Below, in pieces: positions 32,468 to 40,046 of a stretch of 64,000 nt of DNA. The first letter of the stretch is position 1. Each line of letters opens with the position of its first letter. The notes beneath the pieces were generated by a model. That model was given only the letters and a program-made list of their open reading frames with translations, did no database searches and had not been told where the DNA came from. Made by a program: the position numbers and the translations under genes. The stretch is from CAVSWN01 sp963770995 (GTDB taxonomy: Bacteria > Acidobacteriota > Vicinamibacteria > Vicinamibacterales > CAVVIG01), in contig CAVYRS010000001.1 of the NCBI GenBank assembly GCA_963770995.1, positions 4,092,001 to 4,156,000 of the forward strand. Reading direction: 5' to 3'.

Positions 32468-34336
32468 TCACTTCACCTCTCGCAGCGCAATCATCCCCGG
32501 CGCCATCGGCAACGACGTCGGATCCACGGCGCCCTTCACCGGCGGCAGGTCCTGGAACAGGAAATCCCACTTCCACCGCTCCGACGGGTTCGACGCCTGC
32601 AGCCAGTGGTGCGCCGACACGGGACGGTTGAAGCTCAGCGCCGGTAACCCCGCGAAACCTGGGATGTCGGCAAACCGTGCGGCGATGGCGGCGCGGACCT
32701 GCGCGGCGGTCGAGTAGTCCATCTCCAGCACGAACGAGCGAGCGACATTCACCAGAATCTGCCAGTCCTCCATCGCGTCACCCGGTGGTGCGATCGCGCG
32801 CGCGGTCCCCTGGAGCCGTCCCTGCCCGTTGGTGTAAGACGCCTCTTTCTCCACGTAGGATGCGCCGGCGAGGACGAAATCCGCCGCGCGGGCCAGCGGC
32901 GTCAGCAGGACGCCCTGGACGATGAGGAGTTTCAGGGCGCCGGACGACCGCGCATCGATCACCCATTGGAGGTCGCCGATCGTGCCCTCGCATCCGGGGT
33001 CGAAGACGTAGAGAGCGGTCACCTGTCCGGCTTCCACCGCCTTACGAAGGGCTGAGATGTCGGCGTCGCGTGTCTCGTCGCCGACCTGTCCGGGGACGAG
33101 GCCCATCATCCGCGCGCCGTTCACGTTGGGCGCGTCAACCGGCGGAACCTTGAACTTCGCCGACTCCGGCTGCGCCTTCTCGCCGTATCGCCAGCTGACC
33201 GAAATCGCCTGCGGAGCGTCGGCGCCGCAAAGCTCCTCGGCGAGGCGGCGTAGCAGGAAGAGTTCCTCGTGCGACGCGTGCGCTGACACCAAGAACTGCA
33301 CCGGCGAGAGTTGTGCCAGTTGTGGAAAGTGCAACGGGGTCTGATCCGGGATCAGATCTGGGATCAGACCCCGTTGCAGCGCTTGCAAACGATCGGCGAG
33401 CCTGGCGTGCAGATCGTGCCAGGACACGGGCTGCAGCAGCCCCGACTCGTTGCGCGCCAGCGGCTTCCGCAGGCGATCGTCGCCCTCGATCCAGTGGTAC
33501 TCGAAGCGGCCGATGTCGCACATCCAGTAGCCGTTCACATCGGGATTGAACCGCGGCGTGAAACGGATGAGCCGCGAGCCTTTCGCCCATTCCGGCTTGG
33601 CCTTGATCCACGCGGTGATGTTGCAGCCCTTCTCGCACTGCGTGCAGATCGTGTCGGCGGCGTTCGGGTTGTCCCAGGGCCGCGACTTGAACCGGTAATC
33701 GCGCGTCGTGATCGCGCCGACCGGGCACACGTCCATCAGGTTGCCGGACAGCAGCGAGTGCACACCCTCTTCCTGGAACGTCGCGATCTCGCTGCCGTAC
33801 CCGCGATCGATGATGTTGATTTGTGCGTCGCCGTCCACCTCACGCATGAAGCGGACGCAGCGCGTGCACAGAATGCAGCGCTGACGGTTCAGCATCAGCG
33901 TGGGACCGAAATCGACGTCGCCTCTCACGCCCTCGCCGTCGAAGACGCGCCGCGGGAATTCCATGCGGCTGTGATCCGGACCAAACGTGTAGGAGAAGTC
34001 CTGGAGCGGACATTCGCCGCCCTTGTCGCACACCGGACAGTCCAGCGGATGGTTGATGAGCAGGAACTCGAACACGCTCGCCCGAGCCTCGACCACGTCA
34101 GGGGTTCGCGTGGACACCACCATGCCCTCGGCGCAGATCGTGGAACACGATGTCTGAAGCTTCGGCATCTTCTCGATCTTCACGATGCAGACGCGGCACG
34201 ACCCGTCGACGCCGATCCCGGGGTGGTAGCAGTAATAGGGAACCGAGATGCCGCTCTCGATCGCGGCCTGCAGAACGGTTTTGCCCTTCTCGACCGTGAC
34301 CTGGCGGCCATCGATCGTCAGCGTGACGGTGTCCAT
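32468..34336 (-). CDS. nuoG: NADH-quinone oxidoreductase subunit G (NuoG)-like iron-sulfur protein
   Basis: The start is MDTVTLTIDGRQVTVEKGKT at 34336 (longer frames upstream read only a repeat), giving 622 aa. [2Fe-2S] Cys are at 36, 47, 50 and 64. The His-Cys cluster motif is at 96-109 (HPLDCPVCDKGGECPLQ). Two 4Fe-4S motifs follow, CILCTRCVR and CPVGAI, then CTQCEKGCN of the molybdopterin-like domain, whose remainder is short. The family passes electrons from NADH dehydrogenase to the quinone arm. No other nuo gene is adjacent: a peptidase lies upstream and the DsbD-like gene downstream. A family G palindrome is in frame at about residues 320-335. Confidence 0.88.
   Translation of the reverse strand: MDTVTLTIDGRQVTVEKGKTVLQAAIESGISVPYYCYHPGIGVDGSCRVCIVKIEKMPKLQTSCSTICAEGMVVSTRTPDVVEARASVFEFLLINHPLDCPVCDKGGECPLQDFSYTFGPDHSRMEFPRRVFDGEGVRGDVDFGPTLMLNRQRCILCTRCVRFMREVDGDAQINIIDRGYGSEIATFQEEGVHSLLSGNLMDVCPVGAITTRDYRFKSRPWDNPNAADTICTQCEKGCNITAWIKAKPEWAKGSRLIRFTPRFNPDVNGYWMCDIGRFEYHWIEGDDRLRKPLARNESGLLQPVSWHDLHARLADRLQALQRGLIPDLIPDQTPLHFPQLAQLSPVQFLVSAHASHEELFLLRRLAEELCGADAPQAISVSWRYGEKAQPESAKFKVPPVDAPNVNGARMMGLVPGQVGDETRDADISALRKAVEAGQVTALYVFDPGCEGTIGDLQWVIDARSSGALKLLIVQGVLLTPLARAADFVLAGASYVEKEASYTNGQGRLQGTARAIAPPGDAMEDWQILVNVARSFVLEMDYSTAAQVRAAIAARFADIPGFAGLPALSFNRPVSAHHWLQASNPSERWKWDFLFQDLPPVKGAVDPTSLPMAPGMIALREVK
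33330..33378. repeat. family G palindrome in frame inside nuoG
   Basis: TGCAACGGGGTCTGATCC (33330-33347) and its exact mirror GGATCAGACCCCGTTGCA (33361-33378) enclose a 13-bp loop that itself repeats GGGATCAGAT. Read as QRGLIPDLIPDQTPL, no stop. Confidence 0.93.
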
Positions 34337-34351
34337 GCTTCCAGCATACAT

Positions 34352-34451
34352 CTGGTAATTGGGTAATCTGGTAATCGGGTAATTGAATTGAGGATTGACT
34401 GTCAATCCCGCAATCAATTACCCGATTACCCGATGAGCCAATTACCCGATT
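34352..34451. repeat. family E hairpin (GGGTAATCT units)
   Basis: Direct 9-mers GGTAATTGG/GGTAATCTG/GGTAATCGG are followed by the inverted ATTACCCGATTACCCGAT array, with GAGGATTGACTGTCAATCCC near the centre as a smaller stem. It occupies the whole gap between the NuoG start and the M1 peptidase stop. Second copy at 52281-52386. Confidence 0.9.
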
Positions 34452-34462
34452 CCGCCGAGAGT

Positions 34463-37195
34463 TCAGTTCTTCACGACGGCGACCTCGGCCAGCGTCGCGT
34501 CGTTCTTGTTGAACTCGATACCGCGGAAGACCCCGCCGAGCGGAATGCGCTTCTCGACCACGCGGTCCGTCACCGGAATGACCACGTCCACCGGCTTCTT
34601 GTCGGCGTATTGGACAGTGACCGTGACCGGCACGTCGAAGATTTCGCCCACCTGTTCGACCGTCACCACGATGTCGGTGTCCTCGACGCGCGACGCGAGC
34701 TTCAGCTTCGGCAGCGTGGCGCCGTAGATCCACTTCTCGAAAAAGCGCTCGAGCGGCTGCCCCGATTCCGCCTCCATGGCGGCGCGCAGATCCTCGGTGC
34801 CGGCCTTTTTGAAGCGCGAGGTGCGATAGAACCGCCGGATGCCGCGGAAGAAATCGTCGTCGCCAACGAGGCGCCGCAGCATGTGGAGCACGGCAGCGCC
34901 CTTGTTGTACACCAGCGCGCGGAACACCTTGCTGTCACCGCGGATGTGGCCCAGGCGGTAGCCGAGATACACGGGGCCCTGCTTCGATTCCACCATCCCC
35001 CAACGGCGGAGCTGCTTCAGCACCGACTCGAACAGATCGTCGCCGCGCTGATGCTGCGCGTAGAGCGCCGCAAAATACTGCGCGAAGCCTTCGCTCAGCC
35101 ACTGCTCGTGATAGTTGCGCCACCCGACCGCCTGTCCCCACCACTGATGCGCGATCTCGTGCGCGAGGAAGAAATCGGCGTAGCCCTGGAACGACGCCGG
35201 ATCGTTGCGCCATGTCAGACTGGACAAGGGCAGCGGCTGGTTCAACGCCGCGAAGTAGCCGGGACTGTGTCCGCCTGGCAAATCGTTTTCGATCAGCGCG
35301 ATGGTGAAGCTCGGATACGGCGAATCGCCGACGATCGATTCGTAGAAGGTGGCGATGTTCGCCGTCCGATCCGCGAGCTCGCGCCCGCGCGTCAGCTGCC
35401 TCGGGTTCGCCTCGATCGAGAGGTTGAGGCTTCGATACGCGAGCCCGCTCAACGCGACGCCGTCGACCGCCATCTCGGCGCGTGCCGGCCCGTAGCTCAC
35501 GGTGGCCGTGTCCGCGCGCGTGAAGCGGCTCAGCACGAACGACAGGTATCGAACCGGCTGGGACGCGCTGAAGACGTACACCTTGCGATTCTGAGATGCA
35601 TCCTTGCCGACCAGCAATCCCGGGAAACCGGGCTCGAGCTGCCCGCTCGCCACGCACTCGATCGACGAGGGCACCGTGATCTGAATGCGCGCGGTGGCGT
35701 AGTCGCTCACCGTCGCTTGCGGGTACCAGGCGCTGCGATTGCTGTAGAGGAAGCTCGCTTCCGGCGTGAGCATCACCGGCAGATCGTCCCCGCGCCCCTG
35801 CTCCACGGCAATCGTTTCGCGGTCCGGCGTCTGCGGCTCCAGGCGTCCCGCGTAGTGGACCGTCACCGTGAGCTCCGAGTCGCGGGCCAGCATCGTCGGC
35901 AGGTTCACGACCAGCGTGTTCTGGTTCTTCACACGGACGCCGAACAGCCGGCCGTACTCGGCGCTCACGATCGAGCGGACCACAAGAGTCTCGTTGAGCT
36001 TGAGCGTCAGCGTCCCGATCGCGTAGGCGCGAACTTTGAGGCGAAGCTTCGCGGCGCCTTCGATCCAGAACCGATCGGGGAAGGCCGCCACATCGATGTC
36101 GTAGTTGAGGACGTCGTACTCGACGAGATCGTCTTCGTTGTAGAACCGGCCCCGCGTCGCCAGCTTCTGCTTCGAGGCGTACAACGCAATGTTCTTGTGC
36201 CGCCTGCGGTCGAAGAAGCTGATGTCCTCGGCCTCGTTTCCGGCCTTGGCGTAGGTCAACGTGTCGAAGCGGCGGGTCCGGATTTCTGCGACGAAGTCGC
36301 CCGTGCCCGGCAGGAGGCTCCACGAGTCGCGACTGAGATCGCCGAGATCGATCTGAAACGAGAACTGGCCGTCCTCACGAAAGATCTCCTGCGCCCGTCG
36401 CAGGTCGCGGGAATCGGGGGCCGCCACCGTCAGCTGCGATTGATCGATCAGTGACGCGACGTCGCCCGGGTTGACGCGCAGATAGGCGGCCTCGAACTTC
36501 GTCTCGACCACTTCCGCGCCGCAGAAGATCTTGACCTGGCCTTTTTCCGTCTCGGGCGCCGGGTGGAAGTTGAGCAGCCCTTCGCCCATCAGCACGAGCG
36601 CCGTCGCCCCCTGATCGATCTCGGCCACCATCACCGTGCCCTCGACGAGGGTCAGGTCGATGTCTTCGGCCGAGATTTTCAGGTTGCGCGCGGTGAACCG
36701 CTTCGTCGGATTGACCGACAGCCGATACAAGTTCTCGACCGACGACAGTTCTTCCTCTTCGACGATGGCCCATTCGCGCGACGCGCCGGGGTCGGCGATG
36801 CGCTTGATGTCGAGCCGCCACGTCGCGGCGCGCGCGCGCTGGCCGAATTCGGCGAACACGTCCACGATCAGCCGGAACCCGTCGCCGGGCAGCGTGCCGG
36901 GCAACGCTTCCCGGTCGCGTTCGCGAACCACGCCGCGGGTCGCGCCGGGGACGAGCTCGCTGGCGGCGAAGGCGAGCGCGCGTTCCCGATTGGCACTGTC
37001 GGTGTGGAGCGCGAGATAGGCGGCCATGTCGCCCGCGCGAACCGTTTGCTCGATGGCCGTGATCAACGCGAGGATGGACGCATCCGGGCCTGCGTCCGGT
37101 GTGGCCAATCTGCGCTCCTGCGCGCGGGTGCGCTCGCCAGCAGCGCTCGCGCACATGAGCAACACCACGACCAGTCGGAGCCTTCTGGCACTCAC
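34463..37195 (-). CDS. M1-family (aminopeptidase N-like) metallopeptidase, exported
   Basis: A 910-aa protein. Signal peptide LRLVVVLLMCASAAG. A long N-terminal half (about 30-400) without recognised domain precedes a beta-sandwich and the catalytic domain. HEIAHQWWGQ is near 678, with the third zinc ligand in WLSEGFAQYF about 20 residues on, giving a complete HExxH-x18-E. The exopeptidase GAMEN loop is not evident (region reads NDLPGGHSPGYFAALNQP), so substrate preference may differ from classic aminopeptidase N. The C-terminus holds a beta domain ending ATLAEVAVVKN. Frame intact. Confidence 0.9.
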   Translation of the reverse strand: MSARRLRLVVVLLMCASAAGERTRAQERRLATPDAGPDASILALITAIEQTVRAGDMAAYLALHTDSANRERALAFAASELVPGATRGVVRERDREALPGTLPGDGFRLIVDVFAEFGQRARAATWRLDIKRIADPGASREWAIVEEEELSSVENLYRLSVNPTKRFTARNLKISAEDIDLTLVEGTVMVAEIDQGATALVLMGEGLLNFHPAPETEKGQVKIFCGAEVVETKFEAAYLRVNPGDVASLIDQSQLTVAAPDSRDLRRAQEIFREDGQFSFQIDLGDLSRDSWSLLPGTGDFVAEIRTRRFDTLTYAKAGNEAEDISFFDRRRHKNIALYASKQKLATRGRFYNEDDLVEYDVLNYDIDVAAFPDRFWIEGAAKLRLKVRAYAIGTLTLKLNETLVVRSIVSAEYGRLFGVRVKNQNTLVVNLPTMLARDSELTVTVHYAGRLEPQTPDRETIAVEQGRGDDLPVMLTPEASFLYSNRSAWYPQATVSDYATARIQITVPSSIECVASGQLEPGFPGLLVGKDASQNRKVYVFSASQPVRYLSFVLSRFTRADTATVSYGPARAEMAVDGVALSGLAYRSLNLSIEANPRQLTRGRELADRTANIATFYESIVGDSPYPSFTIALIENDLPGGHSPGYFAALNQPLPLSSLTWRNDPASFQGYADFFLAHEIAHQWWGQAVGWRNYHEQWLSEGFAQYFAALYAQHQRGDDLFESVLKQLRRWGMVESKQGPVYLGYRLGHIRGDSKVFRALVYNKGAAVLHMLRRLVGDDDFFRGIRRFYRTSRFKKAGTEDLRAAMEAESGQPLERFFEKWIYGATLPKLKLASRVEDTDIVVTVEQVGEIFDVPVTVTVQYADKKPVDVVIPVTDRVVEKRIPLGGVFRGIEFNKNDATLAEVAVVKN

Positions 37196-37196
37196 T

Positions 37197-37256
37197 CTGA
37201 AATCAATCTGAACGTGTAGATCTGAAATCTGAACTCTGAACTCTGAAATGTCCAGT
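37197..37256. repeat. family F repeat (TCTGAAATCTGAAC units)
   Basis: CTGAAATCAATCTGAACGTG, then TCTGAAATCTGAACTCTGAA and ACTCTGAAATG. One arm only. Located directly upstream of the M1 peptidase gene, between it and the phosphatase. Confidence 0.7.
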
Positions 37257-37261
37257 TCTTA

Positions 37262-38410
37262 TTAGACACCGGCAGGCGCCGGTGCGGCACTGCGTCTGAG
37301 CAGAAGAATCGTCAGATCGTCGGCGAACCGTGTGTCGGCCGTGTGAATCTCGACGGCGCGCACGACGGCCGCGCCGACGGCGGCCAGACTCCCGTTGAGG
37401 TTGACCTTCAGCGTGGATTCGAGGCCGCTCTCATCGAACGGTTGCCCACTGGGATTCTCCGCCTCGGTGATTCCATCGCTGTAAACGGCCACCAATTCAT
37501 CTGGTTGGATCAGAACGTGTCCGGTTTGGTACGTCGAGTGCTCGAACATGCCGAGGGCGATGCCGCCTTCGGTCAGCTTCTCGGCCTTTCGATTCGGCCC
37601 CAGGAGCAGCGGTTGCGTGTGTCCTGCGTTGACGTACGTCATCTCGCCGGTGAGCGGTTGATAGAAGGCGAGGAACAGCGTGATGAACCGTGTGCCCGGC
37701 GCCTGACGGCAGACCTGCACGTTCAGGCGCGTCGCGAGATCCGCCGGTTCCAGCTGTTCGTCGACGAGCGTGCGCAGCATGGCGAGCAGGAGCGCCATGA
37801 GGAGCGCGGCCGGACTGCCTTTGCCCGCCACATCGCCGAGCGCGATGATCAGCCGGCCGTCCTCGAGCGGCAGGATGTCGTAGAAATCGCCGCCGACGGT
37901 GTTGGCGGGACGGCTCGAGCCGAACGTTTCGACGCCGGGCGCGCTGTAGCTCGGCGGCGGCAGCATCGCCTGCTGGATCTGCCGCGCGATCTCGAGGTCG
38001 TTCTTGAGCGAAAGCCGATCCGCGACTTCGAGCAGCACGAGCAGGTTCATCAGCACGAACGCCACGAGCAGCACCAGCGTGCCACGCTGGGGGCCGACGC
38101 GTTGCAGCAGGTTGAGCGTGCCGATCACGGCCAGCACCAGCGAGGCGCCATAGACCACGCGGCGCGCCGGCGACAGCTTCATGCTGACCGCCATGAACAG
38201 CACGCGCGTCTGCGCGAACAGCCGTCTGTGCCACTTCATCGCCTTGAACGCGTCGGTCTGGACGCCGCGCGTGAAGAACTGGTAGGCCTCGCGCGTGTCG
38301 CGCGTGAACAGGCGCTGGAGATCCTCGGCCGTCAGATCTTTCGTGTAGGTATCGAAGAAGTCGGCGATCCGCCCGCCTCCAGCCCGGATGCCGCTCCGGA
38401 TTCGCGTCAT
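37262..38410 (-). CDS. membrane-attached PP2C/SpoIIE (RsbU-type) phosphatase
   Basis: Start MTRIRSGIRAGGGRIADFFD at 38410, 382 aa. Two hydrophobic spans (YGASLVLAVIGTLNLL, LVLLVAFVLMNLLVLL) lead into a short coiled linker with QIQQAMLPPP, the usual entry to RsbU phosphatase domains. Metal-ligand motifs VGGDFYDI, IALGDVAGKGSPAALLMA, YVNAGHTQPLLL, YSDGITEA and ADDLTILLL are all present. Such enzymes dephosphorylate anti-anti-sigma factors. None is in the window. Its start overlaps the previous gene's stop (ATGA). Confidence 0.92.
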   Translation of the reverse strand: MTRIRSGIRAGGGRIADFFDTYTKDLTAEDLQRLFTRDTREAYQFFTRGVQTDAFKAMKWHRRLFAQTRVLFMAVSMKLSPARRVVYGASLVLAVIGTLNLLQRVGPQRGTLVLLVAFVLMNLLVLLEVADRLSLKNDLEIARQIQQAMLPPPSYSAPGVETFGSSRPANTVGGDFYDILPLEDGRLIIALGDVAGKGSPAALLMALLLAMLRTLVDEQLEPADLATRLNVQVCRQAPGTRFITLFLAFYQPLTGEMTYVNAGHTQPLLLGPNRKAEKLTEGGIALGMFEHSTYQTGHVLIQPDELVAVYSDGITEAENPSGQPFDESGLESTLKVNLNGSLAAVGAAVVRAVEIHTADTRFADDLTILLLRRSAAPAPAGV

Positions 38411-39588
38411 CGAAGGCCCAGCTCGCGGCCGACTTTCGCGAACACGTCGAGCGCGAACTGCAGTTCGTCGCGGGTGTGCGTGGCGGTGACGATGGTCCGG
38501 ACTCGGGCCTTGTCGCGCGCGACGGTGGGGAAGGCGATGCCCTGAGCGAATACGCCCTCCTCGAACAGGCGATCCGACAGGTTCATCGCCAGCGCGCCGT
38601 CGCCGGCAATCACCGGCGTGATCGGGCTCTCGCTCAAACCGGTGTTGAACCCCAGCGCCTGGAGTCCCGCCTTGAAGAAGCGCGTGTTCTCCCACAGGCG
38701 ATCGATGATCCGGGGTTCTTCTTCAAGGATGTCGATCGCCGCCAGACAGGCGGCCGCGACGGCGGGTGGGTGTGACGTCGAGAACAGGAACGGCCGCGCA
38801 CGATGGTACAGGAAATCGATGAGCGCGCGGCTGCCGGCGACGTAGCCGCCGAGCGCGCCGATGGCTTTGGACAGCGTGCCCACCTGAATGTCGACGCGGC
38901 CGTGCATGCCGAAGTGATCGATCGTGCCGCGGCCGTTCCGGCCGAACACGCCGCTCGCATGCGCGTCGTCCACCATCATGATGCAGTCGAACTCTTCCGC
39001 GAGCGCGCACAGCCCCGGCAGCGCGCCGAGATCGCCGTCCATGCTGAACACGCCATCGGTAATGAGGAGCTTGCGCTGCGTCGCGGGCAGTTCTTGAAGC
39101 ACGCGCCGCGCCGCATCAACGTCCTTGTGCGGGAAAACCTTGATCGCCGCCCGGCTGAGCCGGCAGCCGTCGATGATGCTCGCGTGGTTCAGTTCGTCGG
39201 AGACGACGACATCGTCCTTGGATAAGACGGCCGCGACCGTGCCGGCGTTCGCGGCGAAGCCGGACTGAAACACCACGACCGCTTCGGTGTTCTTGAAGGT
39301 GGCGAGCCGCCGCTCCAGCTCCATGTGAATGGCCATGGTGCCGGCAATCGTGCGTACCGAGCCCGAACCTGCGCCGAGCTTGTCGAGCGCGTCGCGCGCC
39401 GCTGCGCGCAGCCGGGGATGAGTCGTCAACCCCAGATAGTTGTTCGACGACAGGTTCACGACCTGACGGTGGTCGATGGTCGCGGTCGCCTTCTGCTCGC
39501 CCTCGAGGATGCGCAGACGACGGAAGAGGCCCTGCGACTTGATCGAGTCGAGCTCCGCGGTCAGAAAACTCAAAGGGTCTGGGCGCAT
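38407..39588 (-). CDS. alpha-oxoamine synthase, Kbl (2-amino-3-ketobutyrate CoA ligase)/BioF type
   Basis: A 393-aa PLP enzyme. LSSNNYLGLTTHPRLRAAAR, GAGSGSVRTIAGT, DELNHASIIDGCRLS, VDDAHASGVFGRNGRG and the Schiff-base Lys in VGTLSKAIGALGGYVAG form the full family signature. The family condenses acyl-CoA with an amino acid. GSGSVRTIAGT and SFLTAELDSIKSQGLFRRLR resemble Kbl more than BioF, but no tdh or bio gene is adjacent, so threonine breakdown versus biotin or lipid synthesis is open. It is first in a two-gene overlap with the RsbU phosphatase. Confidence 0.88.
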   Translation of the reverse strand: MRPDPLSFLTAELDSIKSQGLFRRLRILEGEQKATATIDHRQVVNLSSNNYLGLTTHPRLRAAARDALDKLGAGSGSVRTIAGTMAIHMELERRLATFKNTEAVVVFQSGFAANAGTVAAVLSKDDVVVSDELNHASIIDGCRLSRAAIKVFPHKDVDAARRVLQELPATQRKLLITDGVFSMDGDLGALPGLCALAEEFDCIMMVDDAHASGVFGRNGRGTIDHFGMHGRVDIQVGTLSKAIGALGGYVAGSRALIDFLYHRARPFLFSTSHPPAVAAACLAAIDILEEEPRIIDRLWENTRFFKAGLQALGFNTGLSESPITPVIAGDGALAMNLSDRLFEEGVFAQGIAFPTVARDKARVRTIVTATHTRDELQFALDVFAKVGRELGLR

Positions 39589-39642
39589 AGAGTGATTGCC
39601 CCAGTATATGAGGTCCTTTTGGACGGGACGCGGCTTGTCGAA

Positions 39643-40008
39643 TCAGTGAATGAGCAGCAGAGCCGCCCAGGGCACGATCGCGACCACGAAGTAGATCGCG
39701 GTCAGCAGGGCGACCACGTTGTGGACGCGGCGCAGGTGCAGCAGCATGCCGAAGCCGATCGCCACCAGCTTGGCGCCGAACAGGCCCATCGTCGGGCCCC
39801 CGGCCGTCATCGCCGACGCGACAATCGGGTTGGCTTCGATGCCGGGTCCCCAGATGCCGACGCCAAGATAGGTGAACACACCATCGAGGCACTGCATCAC
39901 GAGGAACGCCACGACCACGGCGTCGCCGTACTGACTCCGCGGCTCGTCCCAACTCTTGTAAAGCACCCGGATCCGCATGCGCTGCAGTCCTCGCAATCTT
40001 GACGCCAT
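39643..40008 (-). CDS. small membrane protein, DUF5658-like
   Basis: A 121-aa protein with three likely spans: VVVAFLVMQCLDGVFTYLGV, the LFGAKLVAIGFGMLLHL segment, and ALLTAIYFVVAIVPWAALLL. The pattern QCLDGVFTYLG...EANPIVA...K is typical of DUF5658, whose role is unknown. Start could also be 30 bp further in (MRIRVLYKSW). It lies between two unrelated genes on the same strand, with 38 bp to the next start, so co-transcription with the upstream membrane protein is likely. Confidence 0.75.
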   Translation of the reverse strand: MASRLRGLQRMRIRVLYKSWDEPRSQYGDAVVVAFLVMQCLDGVFTYLGVGIWGPGIEANPIVASAMTAGGPTMGLFGAKLVAIGFGMLLHLRRVHNVVALLTAIYFVVAIVPWAALLLIH

Positions 40009-40046
40009 TTCGCGCGGCGTTCAATGGGTGTATCAACCCAGGCGTG

